Source: Actinomycetota bacterium (GTDB taxonomy: Bacteria; Actinomycetota; Actinomycetes; S36-B12). Taken from it: a stretch of 64,000 nucleotides of DNA. This document shows, piece after piece, positions 20,960 to 36,403 of this stretch. The translations under genes and the position numbers were made by a program. A model generated the notes under the pieces. The model did not search any database, was not told the DNA's origin, and saw only the letters and a program-made list of their open reading frames with translations. Numbering within the stretch: the stretch's first letter is position 1; every line of letters starts with the position of its first letter. Location: contig VGBL01000001.1 in the NCBI GenBank assembly GCA_016870515.1, positions 62,001-126,000 on the forward strand, given 5' to 3'.

Positions 20960-21949
20960 GTGCCTACGAGCGACTGGCCCCACGTGATGCTCCACGTCGT
21001 ATCCGGCAAGGGTGGCACCGGCAAGACCACCGTCGCGGCCGCTCTGGCACTCGCCCTGGCATCCGGTGGGCGCCGCGTGATGCTCATGGAGGTCGAAGGC
21101 CGACAGGGCCTAGCACAGCTGTTCGATGCGCCACCACTGCCCTACGAGGAGCGCAAACTCGCCGTTGCACCCGGTGGGGGCGAAGTGTGGGGGCTCGCCG
21201 TCGATCCCGAGGAGGCACTCCTCGAATACCTCGAGCTCTTCTACAACCTGCGACGGGCGGGCGGGGCACTGCGACGTATGGGGGCGGTGGACTTCGTCAC
21301 GACGATATCCCCGGGACTGCGCGATGTCCTGCTGACCGGCAAGGCGGTCGAACTCGTGCGGCGCAAGGACAAGATGCACGCCAAGCCCTACGACGCCATC
21401 GTCCTCGATGCGCCGCCGACCGGCCGGATCACTCGATTCCTCAACGTCAACACCGAGATCGCCGGTGTGGCAAAGGTCGGCCCGATTCGTAGCCAGGCCG
21501 ACGGTGTCATGGCCGTACTGCGGTCGCCGAAGACCGCCGTGCATCTGACCACTTTGCTTGAGGAGATGCCGGTGCAGGAGACGGCCGACGGCGTGCGGGA
21601 GCTGTCCGACGCGGCCCTACCCGTGGGGGGGATCGTCGTCAACGTGACGCGTCCACCGCGGCTCGATGCCGACCAGCTCGCTCTCGCGCGCAGCGGGGAC
21701 CTTCCCGTCGACGAGATCCGACGTGCGGTCCTCGCGGCCGGGGTTGGCCGCGACACCGACTCCGTGGTCGCCGCACTGGCCGGTGAGGCTGCCGACCATG
21801 CCGCCCGGGTCGCCCTCGAAGACACCGAGCGCCTGCGCATCGCCGAACTCGGCCGGCCCGTCTACGAGCTTCCGTTCCTCGCATCAGGGATCGATCTGGG
21901 TGCCCTCTACGAATTGGGTAGCAGGCTCAAAGCACAGGGCATGGCATGA
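20960..21949 (+). CDS. ArsA family ATPase (first paralogue)
   Basis: VSGKGGTGKTTVAAALALALASGG; followed by a second ArsA with ATGA overlap. Confidence 0.9.
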   Translation: MPTSDWPHVMLHVVSGKGGTGKTTVAAALALALASGGRRVMLMEVEGRQGLAQLFDAPPLPYEERKLAVAPGGGEVWGLAVDPEEALLEYLELFYNLRRAGGALRRMGAVDFVTTISPGLRDVLLTGKAVELVRRKDKMHAKPYDAIVLDAPPTGRITRFLNVNTEIAGVAKVGPIRSQADGVMAVLRSPKTAVHLTTLLEEMPVQETADGVRELSDAALPVGGIVVNVTRPPRLDADQLALARSGDLPVDEIRRAVLAAGVGRDTDSVVAALAGEAADHAARVALEDTERLRIAELGRPVYELPFLASGIDLGALYELGSRLKAQGMA

Positions 21950-23079
21950 CCACACTCGACCTGGATGGGCTCATCGACGACCCCGCCACCCGAATCATCG
22001 TGTGCTGCGGCTCCGGCGGCGTCGGCAAGACAACCACCGCGGCGGCCATCGGGTTGCGCGCGGCCGAGCGCGGTCGCCATGTGTGCGTGCTCACCATCGA
22101 CCCGGCCCGGCGACTCGCCCAGGCCATGGGCCTCACCGAGCTCGACAACACTCCTCGACCCGTGGTCGACATCAAGGCAAGCCCCGGGTCTCTCGACGCC
22201 ATGATGCTCGACATGAAGCGCACGTTCGACGAAGTCGTCGAGTCGCACTCAGATCCGGAGCGAGCTCAGGCGATCCTCAACAACCCCTTCTACCAGGCAC
22301 TGTCGTCGTCATTCGCAGGCACTCAGGAATACATGGCGATGGAGAAGTTGGGCCAGCTGCGTGCCCAGTCCGACTCCGAGGGCACCTGGGATCTGATCGT
22401 CGTCGACACCCCGCCATCGCGTTCGGCTCTGGACTTCCTCGACGCGCCGGAACGCCTGGGCACGTTCCTTGACGGCCGATTCATCCGCATCCTCTTGGCC
22501 CCGGCGCGTGGTGCTGGACGTGGGATCGGTCGCATCATCGGCGCCGGCTTCGGTCTCTTCGCCGGAGTCCTCAACAAGGTCCTCGGAGCGCAGTTGCTCA
22601 GTGACCTCGCTGCTTTCGTGGGAGCGGTCGACACGATGTTCGGTGGGTTTCGCGAGCGCGCAGAGGCGACGTACGCGCTCTTGAAGGACCGCGGAACGGC
22701 GTTCATCGTGGTCGCGGCACCCGAGCGCGATGCCCTGCGCGAGGCGTCCTACTTTGTCGAACGCCTCGAACAGGACGGAATGCCCTTCGCCGGCCTGATC
22801 CTCAACCGCGTGCAGGAAGTGCGCGCGCCGGAACTGTCGGCCGAGCAATGCCTTGCGGCGGCCGAGCGACTAGAGGTGGCCGGCGACTCACCCATCACCG
22901 TGTCGCTTCTTCGACTTCACGCCGATCGGCTGCGCAACGCCGAGCGACAGCGACGACTTGCCACGCGGTTCACGGCGGCGCACCCCGGCGTGCCGGTGAC
23001 GGAGGTCATCGCTCTGGCTGAGGACGTGCACGACCTCGACGGCCTGCGCGAGATCGGTGGCTTGCTCGCCGGGAACTAG
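21946..23079 (+). CDS. ArsA family ATPase (second paralogue)
   Basis: CCGSGGVGKTTTAAAIGLRAAERG, LTIDPARRLAQAMG. Confidence 0.9.
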   Translation: MTTLDLDGLIDDPATRIIVCCGSGGVGKTTTAAAIGLRAAERGRHVCVLTIDPARRLAQAMGLTELDNTPRPVVDIKASPGSLDAMMLDMKRTFDEVVESHSDPERAQAILNNPFYQALSSSFAGTQEYMAMEKLGQLRAQSDSEGTWDLIVVDTPPSRSALDFLDAPERLGTFLDGRFIRILLAPARGAGRGIGRIIGAGFGLFAGVLNKVLGAQLLSDLAAFVGAVDTMFGGFRERAEATYALLKDRGTAFIVVAAPERDALREASYFVERLEQDGMPFAGLILNRVQEVRAPELSAEQCLAAAERLEVAGDSPITVSLLRLHADRLRNAERQRRLATRFTAAHPGVPVTEVIALAEDVHDLDGLREIGGLLAGN

Positions 23080-23387
23080 CTGGCGCGGGAGACGTCGACG
23101 CTGATGGCGCGCTCGTATTCGTCGCGCGCCGTCTGGAGCATGTGGCGCCACGAGGTGACCTGGGGGCGGCGGCGCAGCAGCGCCCGGCGCTCGCGCTCGG
23201 TCATGCCGCCCCACACGCCGAACTCAACCCTGTTGTCGAGGGCGTCTGCCAGGCACTCGGTGCGGACCTGGCACCCCTGGCAGATGACCTTGGCTCGGTT
23301 TTGGGCGGCACCTTGGACGAACAGCGCATCGGGGTCGGTGGTCCGGCAGGCTGCTCGTGCGGTCCACTCCGTCGACCAGATCGTCAT
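23076..23387 (-). CDS. WhiB family Fe-S regulator (WhiB4-like by synteny)
   Basis: CRTTDPDALFVQG...CQGCQVRTECLADALDNRVEFGVWGGMTERERR; convergent with arsA, divergent from ponA2-like gene. Confidence 0.92.
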   Translation of the reverse strand: MTIWSTEWTARAACRTTDPDALFVQGAAQNRAKVICQGCQVRTECLADALDNRVEFGVWGGMTERERRALLRRRPQVTSWRHMLQTARDEYERAISVDVSRAS

Positions 23388-23633
23388 CGGTGCCGTCCTC
23401 CTTTGTGGGGAGGTTCTCCCCGGTGACACGAGTGCCTCTGGAGCCCCAGTGGCTCCTCTAGTGCGCCCGGACGCTACGCCTACCGGAGCAGACCAGACAG
23501 GCTTAGAGTAACTAAGCATCCATAGTAAGAAAAGACTAATTTGGACCGGTACTGGCCCTCATCCAGATGGGCGCGCACTGCGCTTCCCAGGGCTGCCTCG
23601 CCTACCCTGGAGCAGCACCCGTGAGGAGGACCC

Positions 23634-25952
<2,319 letters not shown>

Positions 25953-26414
25953 TTAGGCGAGCGCCGCCTTGACGAGCGCTGCCACCTGGCCGCCATCAGC
26001 GCGTCCGCGCGTCTGCGGCGTCACCATCTTCATCACGGCACCCATCGCCGACGGTCCGGTGGCTCCCTGCGCGGCTACTGTCGCGACCGCTTCGGCCACG
26101 ATGGCGCCGATTTCCTCATCGGTGAGCTGCTCGGGCAGGTAGCGCTGCAGGACGGTGAGTTCGGCCTGCTCGCGCTCAGCACGATCGTTGGCACCGGCAG
26201 CCGCGAACGACTCGGCCGCCTCGCGGCGCTTCTTGGCCTCGCTCGTAAGCACCACGACGACCTCGTCGTCGGAGAGTTCCTTGGCTTCCTTACCCGCGAC
26301 CTCGGCATTAGTCACGGCCGATAGGGCCATGCGCAGCGTGGCCATCGTGAGCTGATCTTGGGAGCGAATAGCCGTGGTGAGGTCGCCTTGGAGCCGGTCC
26401 TTTAGAGCACCCAT
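25953..26414 (-). CDS. GatB/YqeY domain protein
   Basis: MGALKDRLQGDLTTAIRSQDQLTMATLRMALSAVTNAEVAGK ... LPEQLTDEEI. Confidence 0.9.
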   Translation of the reverse strand: MGALKDRLQGDLTTAIRSQDQLTMATLRMALSAVTNAEVAGKEAKELSDDEVVVVLTSEAKKRREAAESFAAAGANDRAEREQAELTVLQRYLPEQLTDEEIGAIVAEAVATVAAQGATGPSAMGAVMKMVTPQTRGRADGGQVAALVKAALA

Positions 26415-26476
26415 GGCGCCATCCTCGCGTATGACTGGCCGATAGAGGCCGGCGCCCCGCGTGCCACACTTTCGTC

Positions 26477-27400
26477 ATGTCATCACGCGCATGGCGTGCG
26501 CTCGGCGCTGCCGCCCTCCTGGGCGCTGGTGTCCTGGCCTACGCGCGCCTCGAAGCCGACTCGTTTCGACTGCGCAGACGCGATCTCGACGTGCTCCCAC
26601 AGGGCCACGATCCCTTGCGGGTCCTGCACCTGTCCGACCTGCACATGACCCCGGGGCGACGCGGACTGCAGGACTGGGTGGCATCACTTGCCGCTCTCGA
26701 GGCCGACCTGGTCGTCGTGACCGGTGACTTCCTCGCTCACCGAGAGGCCGTCGAACCGGTGGCGGCATCGCTCGGGCCGCTTGCCGCCGTTCCGGGCGTA
26801 TTCGTGCTCGGCAGCAACGACTACTACGCCCCCCGGGTCATCAATCCGCTCTCCTACCTGGCCGGACCTTCCGATCTGCACCCCGACCGCCCGCAACTGC
26901 CCTGGCCCGATCTCGTTGACCGCCTGGAGGCTTGGGGCTGGCATCACCTGCCGAATGCCCGCAAGACGGTCGTTGCGGGTGGCCGCGTCATAGACGTGCG
27001 AGGCGTCGACGACCCGCACATCGAGCGCGATGACTACGCCCTCGTGGCCGGCTCACCTGACGCCTCTGCCGATCTGTCGCTCGGGGTCACCCACGCCCCC
27101 TACCTGCGTGTCCTGGACGCGATGGCAGCCGATGGCGTCGACATCGCCCTTGCCGGCCACACGCACGGTGGGCAGGTGTGCGTACCCGGGTTAGGCGCGC
27201 TGGTCACCAATTGCGATCTGCCGAGAGACCGGGCCAGGGGAATCTCTGCGCACGAACGCCCCCTCACCGAGTTCGCTCCGCACGATCAGCCTCCTATGTG
27301 GCTGCACGTGTCAGCCGGACTCGGCACCTCGCCGTATGCGCCGATCCGCTTCGCGTGCCCGCCTGAGGCCACGCTGCTCACCCTCACTGCGAGGGGCTAG
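26477..27400 (+). CDS. Metallophosphoesterase
   Basis: [40 protein letters not shown]. Confidence 0.92.
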   Translation: MSSRAWRALGAAALLGAGVLAYARLEADSFRLRRRDLDVLPQGHDPLRVLHLSDLHMTPGRRGLQDWVASLAALEADLVVVTGDFLAHREAVEPVAASLGPLAAVPGVFVLGSNDYYAPRVINPLSYLAGPSDLHPDRPQLPWPDLVDRLEAWGWHHLPNARKTVVAGGRVIDVRGVDDPHIERDDYALVAGSPDASADLSLGVTHAPYLRVLDAMAADGVDIALAGHTHGGQVCVPGLGALVTNCDLPRDRARGISAHERPLTEFAPHDQPPMWLHVSAGLGTSPYAPIRFACPPEATLLTLTARG

Positions 27401-27415
27401 ACTCCTACGGCTCCA

Positions 27416-27489
<74 letters not shown>

Positions 27490-27495
27490 CACAGT

Positions 27496-27525
27496 GAAGG
27501 GCTCAGGGTCTCAACCCTGGGCCCT

Positions 27526-27527
<2 letters not shown>
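27496..27527. terminator. Bidirectional terminator-like hairpin (tRNA-Pro / asd)
   Basis: GAAGGGCTCAGGGT-CTCA-ACCCTGGGCCCTTC, 14-bp stem with one G-U, 4-nt loop. Confidence 0.75.
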
Positions 27528-29852
<2,325 letters not shown>

Positions 29853-29971
29853 AGTGGCTCCTGGGCAAGCGCACCGGCCGCCCCCCAGTGGAGCGGGCAC
29901 CTAACGGCGGAGAAACTAGTCTAGCCAGAGGCCAATGAGCTTGCGTATCCACGCTCACCTCGTCGCACCCG

Positions 29972-30571
29972 CTACGCGTCGAGTCGACGGCGGCCGGCGA
30001 AGGCCCTGCCGAGGGTGACCTCGTCGGCGTATTCGAGATCGCCACCCACGGGTAGACCGCTCGCCAAGCGCGTGACGGTCAGGCCCATGGGAGCGAGGAG
30101 CCTGGCAAGGTAGGTGGCGGTTGCCTCGCCCTCGAGATTGGGATCGGTGGCGACGATGATCTCGGTGACCTCGCCGTCGGTAAGGCGCTGCAGCAGCTCT
30201 CGGATGCGAAGGTCGTCAGGGCCGATGCCATCGATCGGACTGATGGCTCCGCCGAGCACGTGATAGCGACCGCGGTATTCGCCGGTCTTCTCGACAGCTA
30301 TGACGTCCTTGGACTCCTCGACGACGCACAGTGCGGTGGAGTCGCGGCGGGGGTCCCGGCAGATTCGGCAGGTCTCCTCATCGGTCACGTGACCGCAGAT
30401 GGCACAGAAGCGAACCTTGTCCTTGACGGTCACCAGCACCTCGGCCAGGCGTCGCACGTCGGCCGGGTCGGATTGGAGCAGGTAGAAGGCGATGCGTTGG
30501 GCGCTCTTGGGGCCGATACCGGGCAGCCGGCCAAGTTCATCGATGAGGTCAGCCACAACGCCGTCGTACAC
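29972..30571 (-). CDS. recR: Recombination protein RecR
   Basis: [46 protein letters not shown], Toprim [16 protein letters not shown]. Confidence 0.95.
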   Translation of the reverse strand: MYDGVVADLIDELGRLPGIGPKSAQRIAFYLLQSDPADVRRLAEVLVTVKDKVRFCAICGHVTDEETCRICRDPRRDSTALCVVEESKDVIAVEKTGEYRGRYHVLGGAISPIDGIGPDDLRIRELLQRLTDGEVTEIIVATDPNLEGEATATYLARLLAPMGLTVTRLASGLPVGGDLEYADEVTLGRAFAGRRRLDA

Positions 30572-30573
30572 GG

Positions 30574-32313
30574 CTAGCCCTGCTCGATCTCGCCGATGAC
30601 AGTGGCACCCAGCTCACGCAGCGCCAGTCTCTCTCCGGTCATCTCCTCGGCGCGATCGTCGTCGAGGCTTGGCACATCAACCGTCGCGGGTGCTGGCCCG
30701 GCCCCAGAAAGTACGACATCGACCTGGAGATCAGCGTGCATGACGTCGATGATGACCTGGCGCAACCGCTCGCCGTGTCCGCTGCTGCGCGCGTTCTTGG
30801 CCTTGCTATCTTCGGGAACTCCTACCGCGAGGACTCCCTCGGAGACCGACAGGGGTCGCGAGTCGCTGAAGACGGCCCAGGCCACACGCGACATCGACTT
30901 CAAGCCCTCCATGACCGCAGGCCACATCGTGGTGATGTCGGTGAGCGTCACATCGAATGCGGGTGGGGCCTCGCGCGACTCCGGTGCCGACCCGGGCGCC
31001 GCCGCGGCGACATCGGACAGGCGCGGAGGGGGTCGGGGCGCAGGGACGGCCGGGGAGGCCTCGGCCGACGCCGACTCCGTGCGACGCGACAGCTTGGGTG
31101 CGGACTCAACGGGCGCAGGGGGGCTAACGGTCGCCGCGGGCGTACTGACGGTCGCCGTGCCACCGCGCTCGAGACGGTCGAGCCGCACAAAGAGCCCGGC
31201 CTGAGAGTCGTCGGCTCCCGGCAGGAGCAACCGTGCCGCGAGGAGTTCAAGATGAAGTCGGGGAGCGGTGGCGCCACGAAGCGCGGTGAGTCCGTCGCTG
31301 ACTAGGTCGGCGGCCCGTGAGAGCTCGGCAAGGGTGAACCTAGCCGCCTGCGCTCGCATCGCATCGAGCTCGGCATCGGATGCGTCGAGGAGGCCCACGG
31401 CATCGTCGGAGGACATGGCTGACAGCACGATCAAATCTCGCAGTCGCTGGAGGAGGTCCGTGGCAAAGCGCCTCGGATCGTGCCCGGCGTCGACCACTTG
31501 ATCGATGACCGTGAAGAGTCGAGCACCCTCACCTGATGCGATGGCATCAACGGTCGCGTCGACGAGCGCGTGATCGGTGACCCCCAACTGCGAGGCCACG
31601 CTGTCGTAGTCGAGGCCCTGCGGACCGGCACCGGACGCCAACTGCCCAAGGATCGACAGGGCATCGCGCACGCTTCCGCCCGCCGCCCTGGCCACCAGCG
31701 TGAGCGCTGCCGCATCGGCGCAAATGCCCTCGGACTCACACACCTGGGCCAGGTGAGCCTGCAGTACGCGCGTGGGCACCAGGCGGAAGGTGTAATTGAA
31801 CGTGCGAGAGCGAATCGTCGGCAGAACCTTGTCGGCCTCGGTGGTGGCGAAGATGAAGCGCACGTGCTCGGGCGGCTCCTCGACCAACTTGAGCAGCGCG
31901 TTGAAGCCCGCCGTGCTGACCATGTGGGCCTCGTCGACGATGTAGACCTTGTAGCGAGAAGAGGCGGGGGCAAACATGGCCCGCTCGCGAAGTTCGCGAG
32001 TGTCGTCGATGCCACCGTGGCTGGCAGCGTCGAGCTCGATGACGTCGAGCGACCCTGGTCCATTGGGTGCGAGGTCTCGGCAGCTCTGGCACTCCCCGCA
32101 CGGCTCGGGCGTGGGCCCTTGCTCGCAGTTCAGTGACCGGGCCAGGATCCGGGCGGTGGAGGTCTTGCCGCACCCGCGTGGACCGGAGAAAAGATAGGCG
32201 TGGTGGATTCGGTCGGCATCAAGGGCCCGCGACAGCGGCTCGGTGACGTGCTCCTGCCCGACCACCTCGGACAACCGACCGGGGCGGTAGGTGCGGTAGA
32301 GGGCCAGGGGCAC
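30574..32313 (-). CDS. dnaX: DNA polymerase III subunit gamma/tau
   Basis: [38 protein letters not shown]. Confidence 0.95.
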   Translation of the reverse strand: MPLALYRTYRPGRLSEVVGQEHVTEPLSRALDADRIHHAYLFSGPRGCGKTSTARILARSLNCEQGPTPEPCGECQSCRDLAPNGPGSLDVIELDAASHGGIDDTRELRERAMFAPASSRYKVYIVDEAHMVSTAGFNALLKLVEEPPEHVRFIFATTEADKVLPTIRSRTFNYTFRLVPTRVLQAHLAQVCESEGICADAAALTLVARAAGGSVRDALSILGQLASGAGPQGLDYDSVASQLGVTDHALVDATVDAIASGEGARLFTVIDQVVDAGHDPRRFATDLLQRLRDLIVLSAMSSDDAVGLLDASDAELDAMRAQAARFTLAELSRAADLVSDGLTALRGATAPRLHLELLAARLLLPGADDSQAGLFVRLDRLERGGTATVSTPAATVSPPAPVESAPKLSRRTESASAEASPAVPAPRPPPRLSDVAAAAPGSAPESREAPPAFDVTLTDITTMWPAVMEGLKSMSRVAWAVFSDSRPLSVSEGVLAVGVPEDSKAKNARSSGHGERLRQVIIDVMHADLQVDVVLSGAGPAPATVDVPSLDDDRAEEMTGERLALRELGATVIGEIEQG

Positions 32314-32356
32314 CCCGTCACCCTAGTGCCGATAGGTGACAGCGTGAGGAGTCGAA

Positions 32357-32448
32357 GGGACCCCCCGCGCACCCGACAGGGCCCGCCTACCCTTGCTGCC
32401 TTCCGGCCCTGGGGGATTCAGAGGGATATCGCCACGCGAGGGGTCGCC
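32357..32448 (-). ncRNA. ffs: Signal recognition particle small RNA
   Basis: On - strand CCCAGGGCCGGAAGGCAGCAAGGGTAGGCGGGCCCTGTCGGGTGCGCGGGGGGT, the SRP domain IV/apical signature; ends approximate. Confidence 0.9.
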
Positions 32449-32512
32449 ATCAGTCTAGGCGCTGCCGCGGCGGGAGCCGGAGGCACGCCCCGGCTCCGCA
32501 CCCGGCCAAGCG

Positions 32513-32597
32513 CGGAGGATAGGGGATTTGAACCCCTGAGGGATTTCTCCCAACACGCTTTCCAAGCGTGCGCCCTAGGCCACTAGGCGAATCCTCC
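32513..32597 (-). tRNA. tRNA-Ser(GGA)
   Basis: GGAGGAT/ATCCTCC acceptor, anticodon loop TTGGAAA, long variable arm, GGGGTTCAAATCCCC. Confidence 0.95.
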
Positions 32598-32745
32598 GCC
32601 GGAGAGCGTATCCAAGCCGCTATCCACTCCAACGACTGCGTGAGTGTCGCGCGCGCATACACGGCTACACGCGCTCGCGGAACCTAAACTGATGGAGTCC
32701 GCTTCTCGACCACGGCGCTGACCCGCCCCTTGGAGGCACCGCAGC

Positions 32746-33402
32746 ATGGGCGTCCCCTCCGCTGGCCCTCGGCCCAGCAACCGGCACCGCAGACGGCAGA
32801 GCCCCGTCGTCGGCATCATCCTCGTGATCGTCGGCATGGTTGTCCTCTTCGGCGCGGGCTACGGACTCTCGCGCATCATCCAGGGCTCCTCCGGCGGCGG
32901 TGAGAGCGCGAGTTCGACCGCGGCGACCGGTGGCCAGACGACTGCCGCGCCCGAGCCGGAGCCGTGTGTGACGGTCACCGTAACCCCGGGCGCGGGCCTG
33001 CCGAGCGCATCGCAGGTCACCACCAACGTCTACAACGCGACCGACCGCGCCGGTCTCGCCGCAAGCACGGCTGAGGCGCTCCAGGTGAGGGGATTCGTGA
33101 TCGACAAGATCGATAACGATCCACTGTCGAAGACGATCACCGGAGTCGCCGAGATCCGACACGGGCCCTCCGGTGAATCAGCCGCCCAACTGATGGCGTT
33201 CTACCTTCCGGACGCCGAACTCGTCGACGACGGACGCAAGGACGCAACGATCGACACCGTTCTCGGCGCCGCCTTTACCGAGGTTGCCGCGCAGTCAGAG
33301 GTCGATGCAGCAATGGCAGCACCCTCGCCGTCGCCGTCTGGTCCGGGTTGCTCAGCCCCCGCCGCGACCACAGGCGAAAGCACGAGTCCGGAGTCGAGCT
33401 AG
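32746..33402 (+). CDS. LytR C-terminal domain membrane-anchored protein
   Basis: TM segment then TTNVYNATDRAGLAASTAEALQVRGFVIDKIDND. Confidence 0.8.
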   Translation: MGVPSAGPRPSNRHRRRQSPVVGIILVIVGMVVLFGAGYGLSRIIQGSSGGGESASSTAATGGQTTAAPEPEPCVTVTVTPGAGLPSASQVTTNVYNATDRAGLAASTAEALQVRGFVIDKIDNDPLSKTITGVAEIRHGPSGESAAQLMAFYLPDAELVDDGRKDATIDTVLGAAFTEVAAQSEVDAAMAAPSPSPSGPGCSAPAATTGESTSPESS

Positions 33403-33403
33403 C

Positions 33404-33921
33404 TCAGATCTCAACACGGGGATGTACGGAATACAAGGGGTAGGTGCATGACTCCGGGTCTAGTCCAGGCACGCGGGCTGCCAGCTCGGCCGGGGCCACA
33501 GCCGGCTGAGGACGCTCCATGAACCCAAGTGACGTAGACCATGACTCCGGGCATGACGATCGCACCGGGCTGCTGGACTGCAACAGGCTGCCAAGCCCCC
33601 GAATCCCGATGACGCTGAACACCATGATGAGGGCCGCGGATCGGTGCCGGCATACGGCCGACACGGCGAGTGCAGCGAGGGCCATGATGCCGCCCTCACC
33701 CTCGTTGTCAGCGCGCATCACGATCAGTACGTATTTCACCAAGACGATGAGCGTGAGAGTCTAAAGGACGAAAGACAGGACACCGAAGACGCGACTTCGG
33801 TCACGGGAATGTCGTGTGAGCCGCCGAATATCTCCGGTAAGGCGTAGAGGGCACTCGTGCCGATGTCGCACAATCGCCGAACGTGCCCCCTGACCACATC
33901 CCGGGCAGGAGGTTCGCCCAA
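33404..33921 (-). pseudogene. Remnant of a KUP-family potassium transporter gene
   Basis: Two - frames: LCDIGTSALYALPEIFGGSHDIPVTE and VKYVLIVMRADNEGEGGIMALAAL, plus AVAPAELAARVPG; hallmark Kup motifs split by frameshifts. Confidence 0.75.
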
Positions 33922-33977
33922 TGGCCACGCGCCCAGGAGCCGCTCGTTAGCCTTCGCCTGTCGAGGAGGGAGGCGCC

Positions 33978-35399
33978 ATGGCTGCTACCCCCCGCAAACC
34001 GAAGTCAGCACTGGTCGTGGCCCTCAGCGCCGCGACCCTGGGCGTCATCTATGGCTACGACGGTTCCAACGTGGCCGGCGCCCAGTTGTACTTCGAGGAC
34101 TACTTCGGCCTGCAGGGCAATGAGGCCGCGGTCGAAACCATCGTCACGGCAACCGTCTACGGCGAGTTGATTGGCGCCCTGGCTGGAGGGTTCGTCATCA
34201 ATCGACTGGGTCGCAGGCCGTCCATCGTGGGGGTTGTGTTCGGCTACGTCGTCTTCTGTATCCTCAGTGCGCTCGCTGCCACGCCACTCATGCTGGGCAC
34301 TTCACGATTCTTCCTGGGCCTGACGATCGGCATCTCGCTCATCGCGGTTCCGATCTTCGTCGCCGAGTCGGTGCCCGCGCGCATCCGCGGCGCGACACTC
34401 GTTGCCTACCAGGTGGCGGCAGTCGTCGGCATCATTCTCGGCTACCTCGGCGCCCTGGCCCTGAGCGGACTGAGCCAGACGATCAACTGGCGCATCATGC
34501 TCGGACTTGCCTCGGTGCCCGCCATCCTGCTGATCCCGGCGCTACTCCGACTGCCCGAGACCGCCCGCTGGCTCGTGCTGAAAGGCCGGATCGCGGAGGC
34601 GCGCGTATCGCTGCAGCACACGGACCCCGATGCCGATATCGACGCCGAACTTGCCGACATCCAACGTGGCATCTCCAGCGAGAAGGGCGGTCGCATCAAG
34701 GAGATGCTGCGCAAGCCCTACGCCCGAGCCACCATCTTTGTCGTCGGCCTTGGCTTCTTCATCCAGATCACGGGCATAAATGCGACCGTGGCCTACGGGC
34801 CGAAGATCTTCCAGGCGATAGGCGTTGACACCAATACCGAGTCGATCCTGATGTCGACCCTCGTGCAATGCATTGCGCTGGTGGCGGTCCTGGCATCTAT
34901 GACGGTGGTGGATAGATGGGGTCGGCGGCCCATCCTGCTCACCGGGATCACCATCATGTTCGTGTCTCAACTGGCGATGGTGGTGACCTTTGCGACACAG
35001 CAGGGAACCACCCTCAGCACTGCGCAGATCGTGCTCGGCTTCGCGGGCTTGGCAGGGATCAACATCGGTTTCGTATTCGGATTCGGCGCCCTGGTCTGGG
35101 TCTACTCCAGCGAGAGCTTCCCCGCTCGACTGCGCGGCTACGGCTCGAGCGCCATGCTCGGATCCGACCTGCTCGCCAACATCATCATCGCCCAGTTCTT
35201 CCTCACCATCCTCAGCGCCATCGGGGGGGCGTGGTCCTTCGGCATCTTCGCTATCCTCGCCGTGCCCGCGTGGCTGTTTGTCTGGTGCCTGGCGCCCGAG
35301 ACCAAAGGGCGCGAGCTTGAGGAGATCCAGTCCTTCTGGGAGAACGGCGGCTCGTGGCCGACGGAGCAGCAGGCGGGCGAGACTGGGAGGGGCCGCTGA
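33978..35399 (+). CDS. MFS sugar transporter (SP family)
   Basis: INRLGRRPSIVG, LRLPETARWLVLKGR, VDRWGRRPILLTG, PETKGRELEEIQSFWE. Confidence 0.9.
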   Translation: MAATPRKPKSALVVALSAATLGVIYGYDGSNVAGAQLYFEDYFGLQGNEAAVETIVTATVYGELIGALAGGFVINRLGRRPSIVGVVFGYVVFCILSALAATPLMLGTSRFFLGLTIGISLIAVPIFVAESVPARIRGATLVAYQVAAVVGIILGYLGALALSGLSQTINWRIMLGLASVPAILLIPALLRLPETARWLVLKGRIAEARVSLQHTDPDADIDAELADIQRGISSEKGGRIKEMLRKPYARATIFVVGLGFFIQITGINATVAYGPKIFQAIGVDTNTESILMSTLVQCIALVAVLASMTVVDRWGRRPILLTGITIMFVSQLAMVVTFATQQGTTLSTAQIVLGFAGLAGINIGFVFGFGALVWVYSSESFPARLRGYGSSAMLGSDLLANIIIAQFFLTILSAIGGAWSFGIFAILAVPAWLFVWCLAPETKGRELEEIQSFWENGGSWPTEQQAGETGRGR

Positions 35400-36400
35400 T
35401 GCTGCGGGCCGGAGTCGACCTGGGTGGCACCAAGATCCAGGTCGCAGTCGTCGACGCCGAAGGCACCGTCATCGGTCAGTGTCGGATCGCCACACCTCAG
35501 GACCACGGGCCGCCCGGGGTCATCGACGCGATGGTGCAGTCCGTCCGCGACGCCATGTCCGATGCCAAGGCCGACATGGGATCCCTACTGGGCGTGGGAG
35601 TGGGCGCACCGGGGCAGATCGATCATGACGCCGGCACGGTCAGTCATGCGGGCAACCTGCCCGATTGGCTAAACACGGTTGCCGTCGCGGGCCCAATGCG
35701 CACGGCTCTCGGCGTACCCGTCGAGCTCGCCAACGACGTGCAGGTCGGCGTGATGGCGGAGTCGCAGTTGGGTGCGGGGCGTCCGTACTCCTCGATACTT
35801 GGTGTCTTCTGCGGTACCGGCGTCGGTGGCGGCATCGTCATCAACGACGACTTGTGGCTGGGGCGCGGAGCAGCGGGCGAGGTAGGGCACATGGTTGTCG
35901 AACCCGATGGCGCGCCGTGCCCCTGCGGTCGGCGTGGGTGCCTGGAGGCCTACGCGGGGCGCGCCGCGATGGAGGCCGAGGCGAGGCGTCGAGTGGAGCA
36001 CGGCAAGAAGACACGGCTCTTCGACATCATGGAGAAGAAGGAGCGCACGCGGCTGTCGAGCGCAGTGTGGGCCAAGGCGCTCGATAAGGGCGACCATATG
36101 GCCGAGGACCTCATCAACCGCGCCGTTTGGGCGCTGGGCCTAGCCTGCGCGAGCGCGATCAATCTGCTCGACGTCGAGGCCGTGGTCATCGGCGGCGGCC
36201 TGGGGTGCCGGCTCGGCGCGCCCTTCGCCGGTCGCATTCGCGACGCGATGCTGCCCCACCTGATCCTTCAAGAGAAGGCGCCTGAGGTGCTCAGCGCGGC
36301 ACTCGGCGATCTCGGCGGAGCGACGGGCGCGGCGCTGCGCGTCGAGCCTACCGTGCCGCCACCCGGAGAGATCGGCGTGATCGTCGACAGAAACGACTGA
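35399..36400 (+). CDS. ROK family sugar kinase
   Basis: AGVDLGGTKIQVAVVDAEG, GAAGEVGHMVVEPDGAPCPCGRRGCLEAYAG; ATGA overlap with transporter. Confidence 0.9.
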   Translation: MLRAGVDLGGTKIQVAVVDAEGTVIGQCRIATPQDHGPPGVIDAMVQSVRDAMSDAKADMGSLLGVGVGAPGQIDHDAGTVSHAGNLPDWLNTVAVAGPMRTALGVPVELANDVQVGVMAESQLGAGRPYSSILGVFCGTGVGGGIVINDDLWLGRGAAGEVGHMVVEPDGAPCPCGRRGCLEAYAGRAAMEAEARRRVEHGKKTRLFDIMEKKERTRLSSAVWAKALDKGDHMAEDLINRAVWALGLACASAINLLDVEAVVIGGGLGCRLGAPFAGRIRDAMLPHLILQEKAPEVLSAALGDLGGATGAALRVEPTVPPPGEIGVIVDRND

Positions 36401-36403
36401 CCC

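Noticed and set aside
33404-33742. 112-aa - strand ORF as an intact small membrane protein
   Set aside because: Carries Kup core motif but neighbouring Kup motif is in another frame; better explained as a pseudogene
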